Made by a program: the position numbers and the translations under genes. 64,000 nt of DNA from Ophiosphaerella korrae (Eukaryota; Ascomycota; Dothideomycetes; Pleosporales; Phaeosphaeriaceae): assembly GCA_028456385.1 (NCBI GenBank), contig JALNQF010000137.1:1-64000 (forward strand), written 5' to 3'. Shown here in pieces: positions 1 to 11,600 of the stretch; the stretch's first letter is position 1; every line of letters starts with the position of its first letter. The notes beneath the pieces are model-generated. The model made no database searches. It was given only the letters and a program-made list of their open reading frames with translations, and was not told the origin of the DNA.

Positions 1-2455
1 ATATAGAGGGAACTATTTTAAACCTAATAGGTTCTTAGAATAGTTTTCCTTTAATTATACTTAGTTATTAAGGGTATTTCTTTATTATATACTTTATTCC
101 TTATATTTCTATAAACTTTTTTAATATAAAGTTTCTTATAGCTTTACTATTAATTATTAATTATACTCTCTTTCTTTAGTATATACTTGTTTTTGTAATA
201 TATAAGCTTCTTATACCTTCTAGCCTTTCTTACTTAGGCGTCTTTATAAATTATCTATCTTTTTAGGGCTATAGCCCTACTTTAAGTTTATATTCTTTGT
301 ATTTTAGACATTTATTATTTATATACTTGTACTATAGTTCTCCTTAGACGTATTTCTTAGTTAGCTTAGGTCTAGGCCTTACTACTACGTATCTATCTTC
401 TAGGATTATCTCCTATCCTTAGATATTTTCTACTAGAATTACTCTTATATAGTTATAGCCTCTTCTTCTTATAAGCTATATATTATTATTTACTTTAGAG
501 TTCCTATATATAATATAATTCTTATCTAAGTATAATATCTATAATACTTTAAAATATACTAGATGTTTTAGATCTATTATTTTATTGTCCCCTTCTTAGT
601 ACTTGTCTTTTCTAGGTATATCTATTATTAAGATATAGTATACTACTAGTACTCTTAGTATATAGGCTTTATTAATCTATTATATTATCTTTATAAGGTA
701 CTACTATTCTCTTTATATAAGTATTCTTCTTACTATAACTATATATTACTTTATCTATTCTTAAAATAGTATAAACTTTATTTCTTTAGGATTGCGTTCT
801 TTCTAGTCTTTATACGCTTTCTCTATACTTATAACTATTAAGTATATTTAAATAAATCTCTATTCTTTGTTTTATTCCTCTATATCTATTATTATATAGC
901 TATTATAGCTATATATTATTAGCTAGGCGTATTTTATACCTTTTATACTAACTTGTTTCTTACTTCTTTATAGTCCTTTAGAGGTAGTTGTAGTAGTCTC
1001 TTTATCTAGTACTAGTCCTTTAGCCTAGATTAATAGTACTAGGGGCTCTTCCCCTTCTAAGTCTTCTATTAGTAAGTCTATTACTTAGGCTATTTCTTCT
1101 AGCTAAGCTTTTGTTCTTTCTTTTATTACTACTACTCTATTTCTCTATTATAAAAAATATCTTACTCTTTACTTACTAGAAAGATATATATAGTAGTTGT
1201 CTTTATAACAAAAGGTCTAGTAGAGTATTACGTACTATAATTCTTTACTCCTAGCTACTTTCTCTTAAGGTTTAGCCTATACTTATAGTGCTTCTTTCTT
1301 CTTCTTAGTTGTTTTTAACTAAGTTTCTTTATCTTTCTTAGGATCTTTACTTCTATAGTCTTTTGCGAAGTATCTTAGTTTTCTATATTTATAATATACT
1401 ATATCTCTTTTTAACTTTAATTAGTAGTTCTTTATATAGTAGCTTAGTTTACTATAGTTAAAGTACGTAAAGTCTTTATTCTTCTTCTTCTTTCTATTCT
1501 TATTTACGTTAAGGATTATAGGGTCTCCCTTATTATAATTCTAGGTATAACCTCTATACTTGTTTTTCTTCTATTCTTAAAGATTATTATTAATCTATAT
1601 TACCTACTACTTTAGAGCTTCTAGTATTCTTAGCTTTTCTATATAAATTATTTTATATTAGATTTTTAAGTTTAGTCTTTATTTAAATTATAATATTAAA
1701 GCTAACTTGTTCTATTCTATATTTTACGATAGTTGTTTAAACTATAATACGTATTCTAGAACACTTTAGCTTTATATAAGCTTTTCTAACTACTCTTTAG
1801 CTTGTTAGGTAATATTTATATCTCTAAACGCTACTCTTATTTATCTAGTAAAGTATTTATAACTTCTAAAGATAGCTCTTGTTTTATCCTTCTAAGTTAT
1901 TAGGGCGTATATTGTATAGTCTATTTAGTAGAGTTTAAACTATCTTATCGCGTTTTCTTTAAGATGCATCCTAATATATATTACCTTCTTTTCTTCTATA
2001 TTAAAGTATAGTACTTATATATCTATCTAGAGTTATGCTAAGGCTATAAAAGGTCTTAGTTTCTCCCTTGTCCTATTAAACTTCTTAAGGATAGGTATCT
2101 TTAGTAGTTTCTTTGTCGCACTTATCTCTAGGCGTTACGTAATTAATTCTATTTAATTTTGTCCTTTAATGACGGCTTTAATCTATACCTTATTCTATTT
2201 CGCGTGTTCTTAGAGTTCCTTATTCTAGGTTTCTAAGGCATTGATTACTATCTTTATATCTTCCTTTTTAGAGATTAAGTTGTTTATATAGTTCTTAATG
2301 TCCTTCTATGCTATATTATCTAACTTGTGACTGCTTATAGGTGCTTTGGCTACTCTCTTAGTTGAACTTTCTGCTATCGTGTTAGCTAGACCGTGCGCTA
2401 CTTACGCTTCGCTTTTCGCAATAACTAAATCGGCAAGGTGTAACGGGCTACTTGT
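1..2455 (-). mobile_element. RIP-degraded LTR retrotransposon (gag and 5' part of pol)
   Basis: This stretch is extremely AT-rich and almost free of CpA and TpG, while TpA is everywhere, as expected from RIP. Read on the minus strand from about 2455 leftwards it gives a retrotransposon gag-like protein interrupted mainly by TAG/TAA at positions that look like former Gln or Trp codons. A capsid-like block lies near 2000-2100. At 1355-1396 a CX2CX4HX4C zinc knuckle is visible with all four zinc ligands changed to Tyr. The rest to the left edge should be pol, but I could not align protease or reverse transcriptase motifs. The gag style suggests Ty3/Gypsy (inference). The element continues beyond the window and cannot be active. 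The mutation load ends sharply near 2330; the last part of gag is less altered. Confidence 0.8.
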
Positions 2456-2519
2456 TGTCGACTACAGGTGCCTGTCTTAGGGGGGGGTTAGTAGATTGCA
2501 AAGTAATAACAAAAGCTCG

Positions 2520-2834
2520 TGTTAGGATCTACAATAACTGTGAACAATAGAAGATGTTTTGCAACTGTCTTGTATTGGCGTTCCGTGGTCAAAGGATTGA
2601 ATTGCCGATGCTATCCTAATGATGCGCATCGTTACTGACTATATACCTAGGCTTCTTGGCTGGCTTCGTGCTTCGTGTTTGCCAAGATCGCGAATCGCGA
2701 ATCCATCACGTGTCCCTATTGTGGTTGGTCTCCCAGTCCAGTTCGTCTTCCCATAGGTCATATGTGTTGTCATCATTCATGGTGGGGCTGATTGGTTCAA
2801 ATTGGTTTTCTCTTGTTACAGCCGTAACATAACA
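2520..2834 (-). repeat. candidate 5' LTR of the degraded retrotransposon
   Basis: The segment lies just upstream of the minus-strand gag. On the + strand it begins TGTTA and ends TAACA, giving the short inverted TG...CA termini of an LTR. A run of eight G (2479-2488 region) lies between it and gag. It has normal CpA/TpG content, unlike the gag region, so it has escaped RIP or is a separate later insertion. No second LTR is in the window, so the boundaries are a guess from the terminal motifs only. Confidence 0.4.
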
Positions 2835-3328
2835 AGTCTATCTCTACTGCAACTACACATATAAATAAGGCTATACTTAACCTAAATTAAATTCAACTTG
2901 ACGTTGTGGAGATATTACGTTCTGACGATAATCAATTGAATTTGTTAGGGTAGCTTACTTCCAGGGGTGGCTTACTTCCATATACCCGAGCTTATAGTAT
3001 CCTCGGCTAACCCATGGTTAGATGACATGCCAACACGCTTTCAGCTTGCTTGAGTCAAAGTGTGCTATCACCATTCGTCATATTGCAAACCGAAATTTGG
3101 TTTGAATTGTTTTGTAGTTTCCGATTCTATCTAAGGACAATTTACACAACTTTAGCTATGTCCCACCTCGAACGCCCTCAATCTCGATAAGATATAGCCG
3201 AGGGTCCTTGAGAGGGGTACGCCCGTAATAGCGAATCTGGCGCTAACGGCTATGTTGTCCTCGCCATTATTATCTCGGAGCAAAGGTATTCCTCCAATAT
3301 ATTTTATTATGATTAAGAAGTGCTCGTG
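2835..3328. other. gene-free spacer upstream of the SDH1 paralogue
   Basis: No coding potential recognised. It contains a TATA-like stretch near 2860 and an imperfect direct repeat of the motif GGTGGCTTACTTCCA/GGGTAGCTTACTTCC around 2949-2980. It probably holds the promoter of the succinate dehydrogenase paralogue. Confidence 0.5.
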
Positions 3329-5454
3329 ATGCGTGCTTTTCTGCGAGCTGGACAACACCGGCGGTTTGTTGTTCGTAGCCCAACCTGCTGGGGAGTTCAC
3401 GGACAGCAGCGAGGGTTCGCCTCGGTACGTAGCCAGAATGTTAAGGGACTGGCTGTGATTGATCACCACTACGAGTACATTCTGCCCTATAGGCTATTTC
3501 TAATTCAGATCTTACACTAACACAACCCAGTGCCATCGTTGTTGGAGCAGGGGGCGCGGGTCTCCGTGCAGCTGTGGGTCTCACAGAAGCTGGGCTGAAG
3601 ACAGCATGCGTCTCGAAGCTCTTCCCAACTCGTTCTCACACCGTCGCTGCACAAGGAGGTATCAATGCTGCTCTCGGAAACATGACTGAAGATAACTGGC
3701 GGTGGCACATGTACGATACAGTCAAAGGTTCTGACTGGCTCGGCGACCAAGACGCTATACATTACATGACGCGCGAAGCTGTACCGGCGGTTGTTGAACT
3801 CGAGAATTACGGCATGCCATTCTCGAGGACAAATGAGGGTGCCATATATCAAAGAGCGCTCGGTGGCCAGAGTTTGAAGTATGGGAAGGGTGGGCAAGCA
3901 TATAGGACAGCATGTGCGGCAGATCGTACGGGGCACGCAATGTTACATACGCTCTATGGACAAAGTTTGAAAGAGGGTGTCCAATTCTTTATCGAATGGT
4001 TCGCACTAGACCTCATGATGAGTGAAGGGAAATGCGTGGGTATCACGGCAATGAATATGGAAGATGGAACGTGCCATCGTATATTTGCGCGTAACACTGT
4101 ACTGGCAACTGGTGGTAAGTAAATTTTATAGGATACAGGAAAGAAACCATCTATTTCTTCCATGCTCACAGTATTAGGCTACGGACGAGCGTATTTCAGC
4201 GCAACAAGCGCTCATACAAGCACGGGTGACGGTAGCGCGATGGCTGCGAGAGCGGGACTTCCGCTTCAAGATATGGAGTTCGTGCAATTTCATCCCTCGG
4301 GGATCTATGGTGCTGGTGTATGTATTCTATCTGCTATGACCAGACGAGGTTTTAAAGTGTGATTTAGGTCCTGATCACTGAAGGGGCTCGTGGCGAAGGA
4401 GGATACCTTTTAAACGGAGAAGGAGAACGCTTCATGGAACGTTACGCACCTACCGCAAAGGATCTTGCATCCCGTGACGTTGTCAGCAGATCTATGAATC
4501 TCGAAATCATCCAAGGACGCGGTTGTGGACCTGATAAGGACCACATCCATCTACAGCTCTCACATCTACCGAAGGATGTCATCATGGAACGCCTACCAGG
4601 TATCGCCGAAACGGCAGGTATTTTCGCAGGCATTGATATTACCAAAGAGCCAATTCCTGTCCTACCAACAGTACATTATTGCATGGGAGGCATACCAACC
4701 AATTATCATGGACAAGTACTAGACGTAAGAGATGGAAAGGATCACGTAGTTGACGGACTGTATGCTGTGGGCGAGGCTGCTTGTGTGAGTGTACACGGTG
4801 CAAATCGCTTGGGTGCTAATTCGCTTCTCGACATTGTAGTCTTTGTGAGTTCACCACAGACGTTTACACATGTTAAGCACAACTAAAATCCAGTAGGGCC
4901 GGGCATCTGCACTGCACATATCTTCTCACTATAACCCATCTGAGTCTCACCACAAAGCTTCTGAAACTATTGGCTTGGATTCAATAAACGAGATTGATAC
5001 GATCTTGCAATCATCCGGGACGACATCCACTGCTTCTTTACGCGATGCGATGCAACGTACCATGCAGCAAACGACCGCTGTGTTCCGCACCCACGACTCA
5101 CTCCACAAAGGAAATCAGCAACTTCGCGACACGGAAAAAGCTTTTGTCAATGATCTACGCGTTACGGACCGCTCATTGATTTGGAACTCTGATCTTATTG
5201 AGACTTTAGAATTGAGGAATTTGTTGACAAACGCAGTGCAAACAAGTAAAGCCGCGTTGACGCGCACAGAGTCGAGGGGCGCACATGCAAGAGATGACTA
5301 TAAGGAAAGGGACGACAAGTCTTGGATGAAACATAGTCTTACATGGCAGACTAGTGTGAGCGAACATGTCAAATGGAGCACGAGAGCAGTATCAATGGGC
5401 ACTCTGGATGAGGCAGAGTGTAAGAGTGTGCCGCCTGTTAAAAGATCATACTAA
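3329..5454 (+). CDS. succinate dehydrogenase flavoprotein subunit paralogue (mitochondrial, complex II)
   Basis: Five exons join in frame to 634 aa, the normal length of fungal SDH1: 3329-3474, 3531-4114, 4178-4317, 4368-4844, 4897-5454. The start at 3329 gives an Arg-rich mitochondrial presequence. A dinucleotide-binding GAGGAG motif follows, then the covalent-FAD site SHTVAAQGG. Active-site elements of the family are retained: [29 protein letters not shown] and [13 protein letters not shown]. The C-terminus matches SDH1 (KHSLTW, PPVKRSY). The enzyme oxidises succinate to fumarate and passes electrons to the iron-sulfur subunit. Divergence from the usual consensus (HPSG for HPTG, altered C-terminal third) and its place beside a dead polyketide synthase in repeat-rich DNA suggest this is an extra copy rather than the housekeeping gene (inference). 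Intron 4 ends in a tandem CAGTAG acceptor; only the distal AG keeps the frame open. Confidence 0.88.
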
Positions 5455-6254
5455 GGGCCAAGGAAAGAATCGAGTACTAGAAACGGCTTTTTATGATGAA
5501 TTATACATTACGTTTAGGGTAGTTGCCTCTTAAATTGTGCTTGTCAAGGTATCGCTGCGATTATTTTAGACCTCGTTACATTTGATCTCTTGGAATACTT
5601 TACTGGGCGCAGGCCACGCCACATGTAAAGTTTTGCGCAAGTCGTACCCGGTCCCTGTAGTTGCCTCTGCTAAATTTCAAAATGCGTTTCATGCTTATCA
5701 CCAAGTTCGTTACAAGTTTATGATGTTATCAAGGCTTTTCTTGTTAGGCAACTCTTTCAGGTTAGGTATCTTTCTCTTGCTATTGACAAGCCGCGAACTA
5801 TACATCATTCTGATTTCCTGTATTTGCTCTCCGTCGTCAATATGTTCGAATCGCGCCAAATTTATGCTAAAATGTTACTCATGAATAATATTCTGGACTT
5901 GTTCGTAGTCTCCTAATGGACGAACCATTTTCAAAATCTAGACAAATGAGCTTTTCCCATAGACAACACATCGAGTGAAATTATAGAAATCAATCTAAAG
6001 ACGAATCATTCTCGTATGTCGCCTACAGCTATCCGGGGATGTTGTGCAAACCATTAGTTTCTAACTTGTATACAATGATCTGACCTCCGATGTCTACTAA
6101 TTGATTTTATAGTTACTATAGTGCAATAGAAACTGTGAAATCTTCGCTGTAGTCTATAATTATATTTTTCTAGAGGGATGGCTGATATTGTAGTACACAT
6201 AAATTTTATGGGTTTCAACTGTTTCTATAGGATTAGACCATTCAGTATCTTAGT
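5455..6254. other. gene-free stretch between SDH1 paralogue and PKS relic
   Basis: No gene recognised. The sequence is AT-rich with scattered stops in all frames. A ketosynthase domain would be expected here if the PKS relic were complete, and I see no trace of one. Confidence 0.5.
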
Positions 6255-8330
6255 CTCAGGCTGGCCTTTTCCAGAGCAGCACGATCCTGCACTCGCATTT
6301 GGACCAATGCAATACTATGTACCAGTTGATAGGCTCGGATAGTATATAACCAAAGATATTTCAGCGACAACCTATAGGAGATGTTATCAAACTTCAGGCA
6401 GTGCTCTTTGCTAGTCAATATGTGTGTGCCAAGAGCTGGCAAGACTGTGGTGGTGCACAGGTGGCAGCAGTCGTACGGTACAGCTTTGGCAAGGTAGCTG
6501 CGCTCTGTATTTTTGGGGCCTTTTCTCTCCAAGCTATCATCGAAATAATTATAGGACGGGTGGGCGTCATCCGCGACTGCTGGGAACCTGATAAAGGCTC
6601 GATGATGGCTGTCGAAAGTATATTGAACATGTAAGATCATTATTGACAGAGTCAGACGCGATATACAAAGGAAACTACAACAAATATATTGCCCGTTTCA
6701 ATGGACCAACAAGTTTCACACTTGCTGACTCGACTGGATCTATCAAACCGATCCAAAAAGTGATCCACAAGAATCCGTCCCTTTTCCGCATAACAAAGGC
6801 AACGAAGCTCGACGCTAACGAATGCTTTCCACTCAACGTTGGTGGAACTCTTGAGGAGTAATCTAGAGGAAGTCGGACAACATACAACATTCAAAGAGCC
6901 GTCTGTTCCCATCGAATGATTCACCTAGTTTGGAAATGAGACCAATCGTACGACTGAATACGTAGTAGAACATATGAAACGGCCAGTATACTTCAACCCT
7001 TGTCGAATCTTTTTTCCAGGTCGCAGGAATCGTCTTCAATTGTATGGCCGACTGGCCAGATGAGGATATCTATATTTCTACGAAGATTCAGAAACAGATA
7101 CGCTTACCAAAGCTCTGTCCCGGAGACTCACGACCGGAAGTGTAGGATGTTTTTGCTTCTCATCACCATCCCTCTCATAAGGTTTTTGTCAGTGACGTTT
7201 TCGTATTCGATTCTAGGGATGGTACTTTACGAGAAATAATTCTTGGCATAGGTCATTAGAGAGTTGGGAAAGCAAATTTAAGTACAATGTTAATAAGGGC
7301 GCGAAACCTCCTTCGCCCACGGCAGCGACCTATGCCAAATCAGTTGTGCAAACTCCACCCAAATCACCGCTAGCTGCCAAAATGCCAGGCAAAAAACCGT
7401 CAACGCACTCGGATTTTTTGAAGCGCATCAAAGCGCTGTTGGCTGACGTTTCCGGGCTTGAGCCTATCGAGATTCGAAACTCCACCCGGCTTGTGGATAT
7501 CGGAGTAGACTCTCTTATGGGAATGAAGCTCGCCCGAGATATTGAGGCGACGTTCAAATGCTCTCTGAACATAGTAGAGCTAAACGAGGTAACAGATTTT
7601 GAAAGCATCATAGTGTGCATTCGGTCTGTCCGAGGTCTAAAGAATAATGCGACGACATCTAAAGCTTTCAAAGGTAATGAGAGCTATACATAGTACCTCA
7701 AGTGGGGACTAATCACCCGAAATTCTACTCTTGCATCTTCCCTATCAGTCAATACATATAAATTTCTTTCGGAACAGCTAGGCGTACCCAAAGAAGAGGT
7801 AACCCCTAATACTAAGCTTCAGGACCTCGGAGTAGACTCTTTACTCACGATGGAGCTCCAGATTTATTTGGTGGCAAATTTTGGAATAACAATTCCTGAC
7901 GATACCATCTTGGATGGATTAACGGTATCAATACTGGCCAAATAACCAATAGCGAGAAAATAGATGTCACAAGTACTTTCAATAATCCTACAACTACGGA
8001 TTTGGTAGAAGCGATCGCTGAAGTATCGACTATTCATTTTCCTCCGAACGTATAGGATTTGCAAGTCCTAGGGGCGGCAATTCTGGAAGTGTTCGGAGAG
8101 ACAAAAAGACTCACCGACCATTTCATTACTGAGCACAAGATGAGTGAATACTCTGATCATGTCATGCCTAATATACGGAGTTGTTTATTGCGCTTGTTGT
8201 AGAAGATTTCGAAAAACTGGGTTACTCACTTCGAACCGCAAAGCCCGGGCAAATATTGCAACCAGTGTCATATATTCCAAAGTACGAGAAGTTAGCCTAG
8301 ACTTGATACCTACGGGAGTTCTTATCTGAC
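6255..8330 (+). pseudogene. non-reducing polyketide synthase relic (AT, two ACPs, start of methyltransferase)
   Basis: Fragments follow the order of a fungal NR-PKS. An acyltransferase domain lies at about 6255-6990; its GHSFG nucleophile elbow is RYSFG (6476-6490), so the serine remains but flanking residues are lost. It is followed by the FHS-type AT region after a frameshift near 6830, and has several stops. A Pro/Ser-rich linker leads to ACP1 (about 7380-7650, phosphopantetheine site DSLMG) and ACP2 (about 7770-7945, DSLLT). From about 8060 there is the beginning of a C-methyltransferase domain with several stops. The KS domain is missing and the space between AT and ACP1 (about 140-350 bp) is too small for a product-template domain, so that has been deleted. 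Tandem ACPs plus methyltransferase point to the methylated aromatic/azaphilone group of NR-PKSs (inference). Non-functional. Confidence 0.85.
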
Positions 8331-8670
8331 ATCATACAACTGCAGTTTCGCCATGTCATTCACCACCACCGTTCCAAATTGAAGCGATACCTAGAAAATC
8401 ATTCATTGGTTTGGCGGCTACAGAACAACTCAGCCAAAGTTCATAGGACTATAAAACTAAAGGAATAACGTTATACATCGCTCGTCAACCTCACTTCGCC
8501 ACTGCCCAAACGTTGTAGCCAGGATAATAAAGAAATGTTATACCAAACGCCACCCTATGGCATATCTCCAGAACGTTATCAAACGCTTGCTGAAAAGACA
8601 GTGCTCATCCTTCCATCAAAGCATCTAATCCCAACACACCTTCAGCGCTACTCAACAGTTAGCAATTTTG
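8331..8670. other. spacer, 3' flank of the Ppo gene and end of PKS relic
   Basis: No intact gene. It may contain further decayed methyltransferase sequence of the PKS relic, but I could not align it. It includes the 3' flank of the minus-strand oxygenase gene. Confidence 0.4.
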
Positions 8671-11600
8671 TTAACGCACTGGATCGAAAGGAAACTTACT
8701 GCAAGGGAATGGCCAATACATATCCTGCATCTCGGTCAAATACGCGTGGTACGGATACTTGCTGGTTCCTATATTCTTCGGCACCTTGTGAATTACGCCT
8801 TGCGGCCCCTTCGCAGGCCTCAACCCCTTCAACTTCGCAATCTCCTTAAACATGCTCGTCAACGAAATGCGCGTCATGGGTAGTCCAAGGCACTCGTGGG
8901 GGCCGTGGCCAAGGTGGATGTAAGAATCCAGCGGACGAGTAATGTCCACTTCTTCTGGATTGGGGAAAATGGCAGGGTCGTACGAAGCGCTACGCAGATT
9001 CACAAAGACGGTGGAGTCTTTGGGGAGAGTGGTTGTGGTTGTGCCTTCAGTGATAGAAGTTTCGGTTGCGACGGAGCGGATGACAGCTGTTTCGCCGTTT
9101 AATCGGCCGCCTTCCATGACGTAGTGCATGAGTTTGTCGAAGGCTTCGGGCGAGTCATCGTTTGCAAGGGCTTGGATAGCGGGCCAGTGCTTCTTGCCGT
9201 CGCCAAGGAGGTAGTATTCGATTGTTTGGGAGAAGAGTTGGCCTTGATTAGATACCATACCACCTGCTGTGCCGAGGATATGGCCCCAGACGAGCTTGTC
9301 GGATGGCATACCGGATGTAAGAAGGCGCTTGATCATGTGAATACCATAGCTCTTGAGGGTTGTTTCTTGGGGCCAGATTGCTTTGGTGATGGCGTGAATG
9401 AAGCCTCCGTTTGCAATGGCTTCGACGTTCTTTTCTACAATGTCGCCGAGTACCTTAGTAGCTTTGTGTGCTTTGACATGTAGGGGAAATGAGCCAGCAG
9501 GGTCAACGTCGAAGAAGATCAAAATGAAAACACTGCTCATGATGAGATAGAGCTCAGCTTCTGTGAAAATTCCACGCGGCTGTGCGTCCGTCTTGAGAGG
9601 CAGCATGAACAACTCTGCGCAAAAGTGGACGTGGGCCAGATTTCCGACATCGCGGATGATGTCGACTTGGTTGAAATCCGCTATCTTGGCGCTCTTCTTC
9701 GCCAGTAACTCTTTTGTCTTCGCCGTATAGTATGTCCGAATTTCCTTGTGCCAATCAGTAACGTAGAGAGCCTCTTTCACCATCGCACGAGACTTCGTGT
9801 TCACAGGCAAGTCTCCAGCAAGCATGAAATCTTTAGCGTCGGGGCCCAGCAAGAATTCCATCGCAGCACCCCATGTAACCTTGAAAGTCGATTGATCATT
9901 CATGATTTGGGTGGCAAGTTTGTATTCCTTCACCAGATGTGGATGGCTGCCTGGCTTTGGCTTTGAAAAGTCATACAGCTTATCTTTCTTGAGATCCTTG
10001 AGTGCCACCTGCATGGCTGAAGGGATGGTGAGCGGGTAATGTACATATACGCTGTTTTGCTTGAAATGGTTAGGGAATGCGCGTAGGAACAGCTTATAGA
10101 ATACGCAGCCATTGTCGATGTCAAGATCAGAGTCAGCGATGCGGTAACCCCAGTTCGTAAGGGTACGTGGGTTATAGTCCTTGGTGTAGAACCTATCACC
10201 GCGAACCAGTGCTACAGCGTCTGCGAGGACGGCGCGCGAAGTGGTGTAGCCCGGGCAGAGCCCAGAGCCAGGTGCCATAGGCTTTTTAGCATCTTCAACT
10301 ACGATACCGGGGTAGATTTCGACTTTGTCTGGGTGGTCGTAGAGATGCTTGAGTTGCTCTTGAACATCCTTGTTCGTTGTAATGTCCTCGAATGTTCGAT
10401 GTGGTTCGAGTTTGAAGTACTTCCTGAACTCATTGAGCGAGCCCAAATTCCAGGATCGCGCTTGCTCAATACCAAGTACTTCAATGGCACGGAATACAGC
10501 TGGCACTTGATTTGGTCCGTATGCGTTGGCACAGTCCTCGATACTGGAGACAAGAATGTCAACCAGATCTTGATCGGGCAACGTTCCATTCTCGTTCCGC
10601 TTCAGACCAGCAAAGTCTCGTTTGGATGGATCTGGATCTGTCTTCCTATAGGCTTTGCCGAGAACTGCAAGGAACGTGTCCCTGTCGACTGTCTTTGGAT
10701 CACAGCCTTTCCCAAACATTTTGTCCCATATCTCTTGTGTCCACTTTTCGTCTCGATTTGAGACTGTGGAATGCCATCTGTAAACGAGATTGAACTCAGC
10801 GGATACCTGATTGCCTACGCCAATAGGCACATTTGGCATATTAGCTCGTGGGTTGAGTTGCCAGTTGCTATCGGTACGATTTAGGTTCAGGATTGTACGA
10901 ACGTAATCAATGAGAATGATGTTGACGTAAAGACCGCAGGTGATCAGGCGACCAGTCTGGAAAAGATCATTGTCCAACTTCTTTTTCTGTGCCTCAAGTT
11001 TATCCTTTGCCGCCTTATCTTTCTCCTCGTCGCCGGTTGGCTCGGTGGGTTTTGGTCTAGGAAAGCGGTTCTGCTCATTGATCATCGCCAAATTCTCTAC
11101 GACGTGATTATGAAAGCGATTGAACATGATCAATAATGCGCCAACGCCAGGTGGGAAGAAGAGAAGACGTGATTCGGAAAAGCAATCTGGTTTGACCTTT
11201 CCATCCACTCCTGTTCTCATCAAATCCTGCTCTTTCTGGTTGCTGCCATACAGAGGTGACAGGTCCAAATATGATGAAGTCATCGAGATCGAATAGTCCT
11301 CGTGGCTTGTTTTGAAACAGTCGTGGATGATGATAGAAGCAACGTAGAACAGCATACTAGAGATCCTGTTCGGATGCAACTCGGCATGTTTCCTGGTCAT
11401 GATACTGTCGAAAACGACACCTGGATCTGGCCTTGCAGGAGTCTGCATCTGAGAAGGTTTTACTGTCCTTGCATATGGCGTACCGGCTGCACCCAGCTGA
11501 GGGTGAACCAAGCTGTTGTTCGAGCCATCTGCAGACCTGTATTGATACTTCGCTCCAAGATAAGATTGGGGAGGGTGCTCCAGGTCATTCCACAGCTGCT

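Noticed and set aside
2479..2488. Polypurine tract of a + strand retroelement
   Set aside because: The readable gag is on the minus strand and starts immediately to the left, so the G run lies in the 5' untranslated part instead.
9124..9483. 119-codon + strand frame within the Ppo gene
   Set aside because: Antisense shadow of a well-supported 1133-aa protein; no motif.
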